64,000 bases of DNA, from the NCBI GenBank assembly GCA_964426545.1, contig CAYRQP010000001.1:186001-250000 (forward strand), written 5' to 3'. Below, in pieces: positions 42,414 to 50,368 of the stretch (position 1 is the first letter of the stretch; each line of letters opens with the position of its first letter). The notes under the pieces were generated by a model, which saw nothing but the letters and a program-made list of their open reading frames with translations, was not told the DNA's origin and did not search any database. The position numbers were made by a program, and so were the translations under genes. Origin of the DNA: CAYRQP01 sp964426545 (GTDB lineage Bacteria; Fermentibacterota; Fermentibacteria; Fermentibacterales; JCC-6).

Positions 42414-44138
42414 ATGAAGTTCGCTATCCTGTTCCTGGTTGCTATGTTCGCATTTTCCGCTGCCGATACGGTAGTTTCGAGAATTTCGGATGCTGTTGAA
42501 AACAGTACTCTCACGCCGGACCAGGCAGTCGAATACCTTAGTGCAAGCCTGAGCGACAGAAGTTCTGTCCCTGCCGAATTTGTGGATGGGACTACAGATG
42601 TCCCCTGCGGCAATGCTGCAATGGACCTTATCACATCCCTTCTCGATGACTGTACCGCTTCGGTCCAGGACAGTTACCGTGACGGCCGTGCCAGACCTGA
42701 AGTCGGTGATCCGGAATACCTGATTAGTACTGATAACTTCCTGATTCACTGGACTGATGCAGGTGTTAACAGGACATCTGAATCCTGGGCAAATACAGTT
42801 GCTGATGCCTGTGCACACAGCTGGGATGTCGAAGTCGATGAAATGGGATGGGATGCTCCGCCGTCAGACCTCGGACAGGGCGGAGACGACAAACTGGATA
42901 TCTATATCATCAACATCGAGGGTAGTGTGATTGGCTGGTGCAGCAGTTCCGGCTGCCCCCCCGATCCAATGTCACCCGAAGCTGACTATGCCAGCTATAT
43001 TGCAATCAGTGCAAACGAATCCTGGGGAACAAACACCATCGAAGAGACCTGTTCACATGAGTTCATGCACGCCCTTCAGAACGGATATGAAGCAGCGGAA
43101 CCTTCCTGGTTCAAGGAGAATACAGCAGTCTGGGTAGAAAACTATGCTTATGACTATAATGGTTATGCTTCTTACCTTCACGGCGGTGACAACTGTCTCC
43201 GGCGTCCCTGGTATGACATCCGCACAATGGACGAAGGACTCTATGAATACGGTGCTTCACCCTGGCCTATGTATATGGATGTACGCCATGGCGGACAGGA
43301 AGCTGTCAGAATGGTCTGGGAAAACTGTGCTGATGTAATTGGTGCCAATATGTGGGATGCACTCAACACAACAGCAGAGTATTACGGTCTCGACCTTGAT
43401 ATCTGGCTCGCTGAATATGCCGCCTGGCGCTGGTTCACCGGTTCCAACTGTCTGAACAGCCGTTATTACCTTTATGAAGAAGCATCTCTCTGGACACCGG
43501 GGCCTTATGTATTTTCATACCATACTGTCAGTTCTCTTCCCCATACTTCATATGAAGGTGTCTACCCGCCGGAGTTCACCGGACACCACTGGATAAAGGT
43601 CAATGTTGAAAACTACCAGCACTGGATTGAACTTCAGTTCGACGGTAGAGATCATTTCCCCTGGGTAGTGGGTGCCATACTTTACAATGAAGATGGAAGT
43701 AGTTCCTTTGCATACTACGAAGTCGACAATACTCCTGCCACTCTCGATTTAGGTGTGGATGCAGAAGGCTGGGATTATGTAATATTCTATCTCCAGGCTA
43801 CTTATGAGACAACACTCACTATGACTTATGACTTTACAATTGAAGCCCTTACAGGCGGTATAGAAGGCACTATTCCCGAACCTATGGTAACTCTCAACGC
43901 CGTGAATCCCATAACAAGCGGAAGCATGATTAACTTCAATCTTCCCGAAACCGGATTCACCACACTCAATGTGTACGACATGGGTGGCAGAATGATTCAG
44001 AACATCCATGCGGGCGAACTTACCGCCGGCGAACACAACTTGGCCTGGGATGCAGACGGACTTGCCATGGGCTCTTATTTCCTGAGACTTACCGCCCCGG
44101 GCGGCGGAGTTACTCAGAAAGTCATACTTGCAGACTAG
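42414..44138 (+). CDS. secreted zinc metalloprotease-like protein with FlgD-like C-terminus, copy 1
   Basis: A 574-residue secreted protein with a signal peptide over residues 1-17. The motif SHEFMHALQNGYEAAEPSWFKENTAVWVE has H215, E216 and H219 of a gluzincin HExxH site, and the later glutamates (E235 or E242) can be the third ligand. This matches the MXAN_6640-type putative metalloprotease family. FLIHWT near residue 109 and the FEWSLGAI-like segment near 415 recur in the next gene. The last about 80 residues (NPITSGSMINFNLP ... LNVYDMGGRMI ... MGSYFLRL) form a FlgD-like/sorting-type domain. It is followed by a hairpin, then its paralogue. Confidence 0.82.
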   Translation: MKFAILFLVAMFAFSAADTVVSRISDAVENSTLTPDQAVEYLSASLSDRSSVPAEFVDGTTDVPCGNAAMDLITSLLDDCTASVQDSYRDGRARPEVGDPEYLISTDNFLIHWTDAGVNRTSESWANTVADACAHSWDVEVDEMGWDAPPSDLGQGGDDKLDIYIINIEGSVIGWCSSSGCPPDPMSPEADYASYIAISANESWGTNTIEETCSHEFMHALQNGYEAAEPSWFKENTAVWVENYAYDYNGYASYLHGGDNCLRRPWYDIRTMDEGLYEYGASPWPMYMDVRHGGQEAVRMVWENCADVIGANMWDALNTTAEYYGLDLDIWLAEYAAWRWFTGSNCLNSRYYLYEEASLWTPGPYVFSYHTVSSLPHTSYEGVYPPEFTGHHWIKVNVENYQHWIELQFDGRDHFPWVVGAILYNEDGSSSFAYYEVDNTPATLDLGVDAEGWDYVIFYLQATYETTLTMTYDFTIEALTGGIEGTIPEPMVTLNAVNPITSGSMINFNLPETGFTTLNVYDMGGRMIQNIHAGELTAGEHNLAWDADGLAMGSYFLRLTAPGGGVTQKVILAD

Positions 44139-44163
44139 TACATAAATTGATTACACTCAATAC

Positions 44164-44187
44164 AGCCGGGGCTCAAATGCCCCGGCT
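44164..44187 (+). terminator. GC-rich hairpin between the two metalloprotease genes
   Basis: AGCCGGGGC pairs perfectly with GCCCCGGCT around a six-base loop. It lies 26 bases past the stop of the first metalloprotease gene and 23 bases before the ATG of the second. With only a weak T-run (TTCCTTCT), it may attenuate rather than stop transcription into the paralogue. Confidence 0.75.
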
Positions 44188-44209
44188 TCCTTCTGAAAGG
44201 ACATAGAAT

Positions 44210-45781
44210 ATGAAACATGTTTCTGTTCTGATGCTGGTGCTTATTCCGGCGATGATATTTGCTGACACACCGGCGGAGCAAGAACGCTGCGGAACTCCAG
44301 CCCTTCTCGAAGAATCTTCTGAAAGTACTTCCCGCGGCCGTCCGAATCTGAGCGGAACGGAATACACTTTTATTTCTCCCAACGGCCATTTTCTAGTTCA
44401 CTGGACAAATTCAGGTGCCGATGCCACGACTGAAACTTATGCGAACAATGTTGCTGAAGCAGCAGATTATTCATGGGAAGTAGAATGTGAAGACATGGGT
44501 TACATACACCCCCCCCCTGACAACGGCTACGGTGGAAGTAATCTCTATGACATCTATATCATGTCAATCGGCCCACTTGGGTACTGCAGCAGCGGCGGTG
44601 AATATCACCCGCCTGATTCAACGCAGAACTGCAGCGCAAGCCATATTGTCATCTGCAAGGGCTTAAGTACAAATCTGGCAAAGGTTACTGTTGCACACGA
44701 ATTTCAACATGCCATTCAGATGTCATATGATTACCAGGAACCTGTCTGGTTCATGGAGAACTGTGCTGTCTGGATGGAAGAACAGGTTTATCCTGATATC
44801 AATGACTATTGGAACTATCTAAGCTCGGGTGACAACCCGCTTCGTAAACCCTGGTGGGATATAAGAGAACAGATGAGCGGAATGTACTACTACGGGGGCT
44901 GTCTCTGGCCCTTCTACATGGATTTCCGCTTCAATGTAACTGCCCCCCGGACTGTCTGGGAAAACTGTGCTGCTTCAACCTCAATGAATATGATGGAAGC
45001 ACAGGAAGACATGTTCGATGATTATGGACACAGTTGGGAATACGGCTTCATGCAGTACGGTTGGTACCGCTGGTTCACCGCAAGCAACTGGTACAGCGGC
45101 TGCAATCTATACGGAAATGAAGCTTCTCAGTGGAACCCCGGACCCTATGTATTTTACTATCACAATATCTCATCACTGCCTGCAAGCGGTGATGAAGGTG
45201 TCTATGAACCGGAAAACTACGCCATTCACTGGATAAAAGTCGATCTTACGGACTATCAGGACGGCTGGGTCGAAATGGCTTTCAACGGCAGGGACTACTT
45301 CGAATGGTCGCTTGGCGCGATCATGGTGGATGAAGGGGCTGACAATCAGTTCGCCTGGTACGAGTGTGATGCGACATCGGGAGATAAGACTGTGGCGGTA
45401 CAGGCTGCCGGATGGGATTATGTCATCTTCTTCCCTGCATTCCTGAGCGAAAGCAGTCTCGACCACTATTATGAATTCGACATCACTTATGCATCCGGGA
45501 TAGAAGGAGTCGAAGATACTCCTGCTCTCATCGACCTTTCGGTCTCTTCGAATCCGCTTTGTGCAGGTGATGCCATCGATTTCGACTTGCCGTTTGCCGG
45601 GAATGCTGTTATCAAAGTAATCGATGTGACGGGAAGGACTGTCGCTACGCTTATAGACGATGATGTAGCTGCGGGAAGTCATTCTCTTATATTCAATGAG
45701 AATAACCTGACTCCCGGAACATATTTCCTAAGCCTCTTTGCAGGTAATCAGATAGCGACAAGAAAAGTAGTCATTCAATAA
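44210..45781 (+). CDS. secreted zinc metalloprotease-like protein with FlgD-like C-terminus, copy 2
   Basis: A 523-residue paralogue of the preceding protein with a signal peptide over residues 1-18. VAHEFQHAIQMSYDYQEPVWFMENCAVWMEE gives H163, E164 and H167 of HExxH plus downstream glutamates. Shared blocks are FLVHWTNSGAD, NLYDIYIMSIG, NPLRKPWWDIREQMSGMYYYGG and DYFEWSLGAIMVDEG. The C-terminal domain (NPLCAGDAIDFDLPFAGNAVIKVIDVTGRTV ... GTYFLSLFAG) is FlgD-like. The short N-terminal region lacks the propeptide-like part of copy 1 (about 45 residues). AAAGGAC precedes the ATG. Substrate is unknown. Confidence 0.82.
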   Translation: MKHVSVLMLVLIPAMIFADTPAEQERCGTPALLEESSESTSRGRPNLSGTEYTFISPNGHFLVHWTNSGADATTETYANNVAEAADYSWEVECEDMGYIHPPPDNGYGGSNLYDIYIMSIGPLGYCSSGGEYHPPDSTQNCSASHIVICKGLSTNLAKVTVAHEFQHAIQMSYDYQEPVWFMENCAVWMEEQVYPDINDYWNYLSSGDNPLRKPWWDIREQMSGMYYYGGCLWPFYMDFRFNVTAPRTVWENCAASTSMNMMEAQEDMFDDYGHSWEYGFMQYGWYRWFTASNWYSGCNLYGNEASQWNPGPYVFYYHNISSLPASGDEGVYEPENYAIHWIKVDLTDYQDGWVEMAFNGRDYFEWSLGAIMVDEGADNQFAWYECDATSGDKTVAVQAAGWDYVIFFPAFLSESSLDHYYEFDITYASGIEGVEDTPALIDLSVSSNPLCAGDAIDFDLPFAGNAVIKVIDVTGRTVATLIDDDVAAGSHSLIFNENNLTPGTYFLSLFAGNQIATRKVVIQ

Positions 45782-45801
45782 CACTTTTCACATTTCGAAT
45801 C

Positions 45802-45829
45802 AAGACCGGGAGTATCTGCTCCCGATCTT
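45802..45829 (+). terminator. terminator-like hairpin after the second metalloprotease
   Basis: AAGACCGGGAG pairs with CTCCCGATCTT with one mismatch around a six-base loop, and CTTTTGC follows. It lies 20 bases past the stop codon at 45779-45781. Confidence 0.7.
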
Positions 45830-45903
45830 CTTTTGCTTATGTTTTGTTCTGACTTCAATCAATTATATTTAGATTGTAATTTGAATACTTAACTTGGGAG
45901 AAT

Positions 45904-46674
45904 ATGAACATTAGACTTGCTGCATTGGTTTTACCATTCTGCTTTCTGGTTTCTTGCGGAAGAACTGATACAGCCCCGGAACCTTTCGAATACACCCCTG
46001 TGGTTCTTATCGTTTTCACGGATGTAGAACCTGTACCCGAACTCCCCATGGATATACCCGGGGAATGCCTTTCGCGGGCTGTTCTCGTTCCTGCCACAGA
46101 CGGTTCTGAAATAGACATGCCGGCAGCATTGCTGAATTCAGCAATCGATGACAATCTGCTTCTATGCCTTGTTAACTGTGCTGAATTGTCGGACTCACTG
46201 CACCGGGATAACATCATGATTACAAGCGGAGTTCTGACTACTGTCTCCTCTTCACCCCCGGAAGTCCTCGATGGCTTGAATATAGATACATGGAACCAAC
46301 CGACTGCAAGAAACATCATTGTCAGAGATATTATGGACAAATACAGACCTGATCTTCTTATATCTATAGAGAATGGACTTAGTGCCGAACAGATCAACGA
46401 ACTGGCATCTGTCTGGTTCGACTCGGAACTGACAAATCTGTTGAGCGTAGTTTTCTATTCTCCCCCTGTGAAAAATATCAGCAGAGGTTGGGCTGTTCTC
46501 GGCGGACCTTCAATCAACGGTACCGCCCCTGTTGGTCTGTCTGCCGGTAATCTCCTGGCAACCATAAGATTACTTAGCGGTATCCCCTGGAATGACTCTA
46601 TCCCGGATATGATTCCTGCGGTCAGGATCCTGAATGTTTCAGATAATATCTTTGAGGATGACCATTTTGATTAA
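45904..46674 (+). CDS. unrecognised lipoprotein
   Basis: A 256-residue protein with a signal peptide and lipobox FLVSCG (cysteine at residue 18). No enzyme motif is certain. Two stretches, SGVLTTVSSSPPEVLDGL and VGLSAGNLLATIRLLSGIPWNDSIPD, resemble the predicted-loop and end regions of alkaline-phosphatase-superfamily hydrolases, but the metal ligands of that fold are not visible, so it may be a degenerate member. GGGAG lies five bases before the ATG. It overlaps the next gene by about 20 bases, so the two, and probably the following two membrane genes, are one operon. Confidence 0.6.
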   Translation: MNIRLAALVLPFCFLVSCGRTDTAPEPFEYTPVVLIVFTDVEPVPELPMDIPGECLSRAVLVPATDGSEIDMPAALLNSAIDDNLLLCLVNCAELSDSLHRDNIMITSGVLTTVSSSPPEVLDGLNIDTWNQPTARNIIVRDIMDKYRPDLLISIENGLSAEQINELASVWFDSELTNLLSVVFYSPPVKNISRGWAVLGGPSINGTAPVGLSAGNLLATIRLLSGIPWNDSIPDMIPAVRILNVSDNIFEDDHFD

Positions 46675-48868
46675 GCAAAAACTTAACCGGCTGATTGATT
46701 TTTCGGCTTCCGGCAATCTAACACCTACTCAACTCCTGTCCATCTTTACTACCACTGTCATCATTCGCAATCTGCTCGAATCGATTTCTGCGGGAATGTT
46801 ATTTCCAGCTGCGGCATTCCTCTTTCATTTTCCCGCAGCATATATCTTTCCGATGATGGGGCTTACATTCCTGCTGAACAGACTGTCCGGTTACCCGGCA
46901 GGCAAACTGATGAGACTGATGGTTCTCGCCTGGACACTGACACTTCTTCCCCCACTGATTGACCTGCTTGCCGGAACGACATCTGCAATTGGCTATTTCC
47001 CGCTTCAGCGTAGTAATGCGGGACATTTTCTTCTCAATTTCTTCAATCCGGCCGTCACTCTCCCCGGAACAACAACCGGAATCAGAGTCGAAGCAGCAAT
47101 TGGATGTATTCTTGCGGGAGTATTCACATGGGCGGTATCGAAGCGTTTGTCGATATTGAGAGGGATTCTGACAACAGCTGTGTTTGCACCTGTATTTCTG
47201 ATCTTCTTTACATGGCCCGGACTTGTTCACATTGCGGCAACAGAAATATTCCCACACACGGACATTACCCAGGAGTTCATGCGATGGCACAGTGCAACTT
47301 CGCCGCATTTAACCGGTTCGGTTCATTATACGCTTTTCATAATAGACATCATTCCCGCCATTGTGTTTGCAGCATTGCTGGCAGGCATTGCTTTCCCTAA
47401 AAAGCATTCACAAATACTGCGCTCTTTGGCATCACGGGCAGAGGGTCTTGTTATCATACTGGCGGGAAAACTCGCTCTCACAGTATCCATGAAAGGAGTG
47501 ATGACCTTTGCTGATGCTGTTTCAATTACGGGAGCCGTTGCTGCAGGAGTTTTGATCTTCACATCTCTTGAACTTCAGGAAAAGACAAAAGCACTGTTGT
47601 TTTTCATATCTCTCTGGATTGCAGCCGCCGTAAGCTGGCTCACTTTCATTCTTGTACTCCTGACTGTCTTCATAACAATACTGCCCATAAGCCGGATTAT
47701 CCGCCGGGGTTTGATTTATATCCTGCTCTTCTTCATCGCATGGAGTCCTTCCGGTTTTCCCACCGGCAGTATGATTTATGCAATAGTAATTTTGGCATTT
47801 ATTGCGGGAGCATTAAGATACAGGTTTGCTCTTATTCCGTCTTTCCTGGTTCTTATCGCTGCATTTTTCCTCACACCTATTCACCCGCGTGATGTCCAGA
47901 CTGATTATTACAGTGGTATTGCAGAAAATCTGAATAGAAGCGGAGAACAGGAAATGGCTGATATCCCCGCTTCCTACTCCGCAGCGGCTGGCGGCAGCAT
48001 GTTGACATATGCAAGAGCCGAAATCTCCACAGGAGAATACGAGAAAGCAGAATGGGGATGGAAGATTGCATCCGCACTCGGAGATTCGAGTGCAGACTGC
48101 CTGAAAACAGGATTGAACCTCGCTTATCTCACAGATAATCCGGATCAATTCGACAGCCTCTTGGTCTTGTCATCTCAAACCGGAATACTCGATGATATCA
48201 ACCCGACAGGATTGATGATCACAATGGCAGTAGAACGCGCCGACACATCCCTTCTGAACCGGCTGCATGCTTCCGCTGGCTCCTCTCCGCATCTATACGG
48301 GGCATTTGCCAGTGCATTCATCGCGATGGGTAATTATGAGAATGCGACCGAATACGCAAGGGCTGCTGTCACACATCCCGATGCGGCAGTGGAACACTAT
48401 GCACTTGCAATCCACCTCTCTGCTTTATTGAATGAAGATTATGAAACTTATTACATCGAAGGAATTGCGAAGTTCCCCTCATCCGTGCCACTGATGCTCG
48501 GGCTCCTTCAGGCAGAACTGGCGGTTACGGGTGAATCTTCGAGACATGACATCCTCGATACCTGCCTGAGATTGAGTCCTTTATCACCGGAAGCTCTAGA
48601 AACTGCTGCAGATTTCTATCTCGCCACCGGCAAGCCGGATTCTGCTTTAATTATGGCAGAAAGGGCGATTACAGTTCAGAATTCCCCACGGTATGGAATC
48701 ATGGTTTTGGTCTGCCACGCGGGATATGAAGCTGAAGAATGGCGCAGACTCGAAGCGTCGGCTGAGTATGCAGCATTCCTTTTTCCTCATAAACTCATTT
48801 TTGCTCATTACCTGACATCCGGAAGAACCGAATCGAAATCACCTCTTCTCGATGCACGGATTCGGTAA
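46658..48868 (+). CDS. large membrane protein with TPR-like C-terminal half
   Basis: A protein of about 736 residues. The first half has around twelve membrane helices, the second (from about 440) is helical and soluble with TPR-like repeats (GSMLTYARAEISTGEYEKAEWGWKIA, YGAFASAFIAMGNYENATEYARAAVTH, LETAADFYLATGKPDSALIMAERAITV). I do not recognise the membrane half; an O-antigen-polymerase-like or glycosyltransferase-like role is possible. The start is uncertain: the frame opens at the ATG 46634, the ATG 46658 is used here, and a TTG at 46667 has GAGG nine bases upstream. It abuts the DUF2723 gene. Confidence 0.6.
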   Translation: MTILIKQKLNRLIDFSASGNLTPTQLLSIFTTTVIIRNLLESISAGMLFPAAAFLFHFPAAYIFPMMGLTFLLNRLSGYPAGKLMRLMVLAWTLTLLPPLIDLLAGTTSAIGYFPLQRSNAGHFLLNFFNPAVTLPGTTTGIRVEAAIGCILAGVFTWAVSKRLSILRGILTTAVFAPVFLIFFTWPGLVHIAATEIFPHTDITQEFMRWHSATSPHLTGSVHYTLFIIDIIPAIVFAALLAGIAFPKKHSQILRSLASRAEGLVIILAGKLALTVSMKGVMTFADAVSITGAVAAGVLIFTSLELQEKTKALLFFISLWIAAAVSWLTFILVLLTVFITILPISRIIRRGLIYILLFFIAWSPSGFPTGSMIYAIVILAFIAGALRYRFALIPSFLVLIAAFFLTPIHPRDVQTDYYSGIAENLNRSGEQEMADIPASYSAAAGGSMLTYARAEISTGEYEKAEWGWKIASALGDSSADCLKTGLNLAYLTDNPDQFDSLLVLSSQTGILDDINPTGLMITMAVERADTSLLNRLHASAGSSPHLYGAFASAFIAMGNYENATEYARAAVTHPDAAVEHYALAIHLSALLNEDYETYYIEGIAKFPSSVPLMLGLLQAELAVTGESSRHDILDTCLRLSPLSPEALETAADFYLATGKPDSALIMAERAITVQNSPRYGIMVLVCHAGYEAEEWRRLEASAEYAAFLFPHKLIFAHYLTSGRTESKSPLLDARIR

Positions 48869-50368
48869 ATGCTGTTTCGATATAAGCATATTCTTGGGGG
48901 TATTCTCCTTACCCTGTTCATCGGGTGCTTGGCCTACTGCTCGGGACCGCCCAATTTCGACTCTCTCGACGGAACCGAATATGTAGTAGCCGCCCGCTGT
49001 CTTGGAACCACGCATCCACCTGGCTACCCCCTTTTCATTTTCCTCCTTCGTGCATTCGGTGAGATATTCGTATCCGGAACTGCAGATTACAACTTTCACA
49101 GAATCCTGTCTTCTGCTTTTGCAGGGCTTGGATTTCTTGCCCTTTCATTTGCCCTTTCTACCTTCGGGGCAGGACGCGCATCTTCTATTCTCGGAGCATT
49201 TCTATTCTACACTCTCTTTCCAATCATGAGTCAGATGAATGTCCTTGAAATACACACACTGGCTCTGCTGCTTGTGTTCATTGCCATTGCTTTCAGAAAA
49301 AGAAGATGCGGCCCATACCTGTTTTCCCTTTCCGTTTTTGGCGGGCACCCTATCTCCTTCCTGATCCTGCCTGCCGCATTTTCAGAGAAATATCTAAGAA
49401 GATGGATTCTTCTTGCAGTCATTCCTGCCACACTCTGGTTATTTGTTCCGATAAGAGCGACATTCAGCGCTCTCGTTCATTATTCACATCCAAGTTCACT
49501 TGCGGTATTCCGGGAGTACCTGACACTTTACGGCCACAGACTGATACTGCCGACTCTCGACGGCATCCGTGCTCTCGGTTCCGGACTTGGGTATACCGGT
49601 GGCTTTATTCTCCTCTTTTTCATTCTTTACTCGGACAGACTGAAGGTTCAGAAGAGAGTTATCGCTACTCTGTTTATTACTCTGCTTTTCATTTCAGTTT
49701 ACTGCATCAGGGACATCTACAGCCTTGTCTGGCTTCCGCTTGTTCCTGCCGTGATACTGGCATCCGGTGGAATAAACAGGCTTATCAAGAAAGGAATCAT
49801 CGGTACAATTATCGCTATCGTTTTAGTGACTGTATCCGCAGCATTCGGTCTCGCCGGTTCGTGGCGCAGCGGGGATGATGCCGCAAAGGTGTTGGCAGAA
49901 GATTCCATGCGGGCGGTCTCCCTGAATGGAGTTTACTGCTCTATTGGATTCATCACCTTCCACACCGCTTATCTGATGGATGTGGAGGACAGGCGTCCGG
50001 ACATACTTCCAATGGATATCTATGAGTGCTTTTTCTCACCTCCATATCCCCCCGACCAACTGCCTTCAACCTTTGACGGAAGAGATGTCTATGCCACACG
50101 GGGATGGGAGCAAAAATACCTTCACCTTTCAGGTATTCTATTCACTGAAGTCGAACACCCTCTGGAGTGGTCAGACTATGACATTTTCAGTTATTCCGGT
50201 TCTGTACCGGATTATTATCAGAGGTCCATACTTGCCGACATATGGGCAATGAGGGCAATTCAGACAGATAATCCCGAAGAAAGAGACAGCCTTGCAATCA
50301 TCGCGATGGATTTTGCTCCTGATGAAGTCGTCCGCGACCGTGTGAGGAGTATTCTTGAAAGTTACTGA
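48869..50368 (+). CDS. DUF2723-family membrane protein (TMEM260-like O-mannosyltransferase family)
   Basis: A 499-residue membrane protein with about eleven helices. Its first loop carries FDSLDGTEYVVAARCLGTTHPPGYPLFIFLLRAFG, the DUF2723 signature (acidic residues then a GxxHPPGYPL). The family includes human TMEM260, an O-mannosyltransferase, and common Bacteroidetes proteins of unknown function. It would use a polyprenyl-phosphate sugar outside the membrane. The ATG directly follows the stop of the upstream gene and its end overlaps the next gene. Neighbouring mannose-pathway genes (manA, manC at 54914-56813) fit a mannosyl donor, by inference. Confidence 0.82.
   Translation: MLFRYKHILGGILLTLFIGCLAYCSGPPNFDSLDGTEYVVAARCLGTTHPPGYPLFIFLLRAFGEIFVSGTADYNFHRILSSAFAGLGFLALSFALSTFGAGRASSILGAFLFYTLFPIMSQMNVLEIHTLALLLVFIAIAFRKRRCGPYLFSLSVFGGHPISFLILPAAFSEKYLRRWILLAVIPATLWLFVPIRATFSALVHYSHPSSLAVFREYLTLYGHRLILPTLDGIRALGSGLGYTGGFILLFFILYSDRLKVQKRVIATLFITLLFISVYCIRDIYSLVWLPLVPAVILASGGINRLIKKGIIGTIIAIVLVTVSAAFGLAGSWRSGDDAAKVLAEDSMRAVSLNGVYCSIGFITFHTAYLMDVEDRRPDILPMDIYECFFSPPYPPDQLPSTFDGRDVYATRGWEQKYLHLSGILFTEVEHPLEWSDYDIFSYSGSVPDYYQRSILADIWAMRAIQTDNPEERDSLAIIAMDFAPDEVVRDRVRSILESY

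Noticed and set aside
48839..49099. 86-residue minus-strand open frame at the DUF2723 start
   Set aside because: It is antisense to the conserved DUF2723 loop and lacks coding features.
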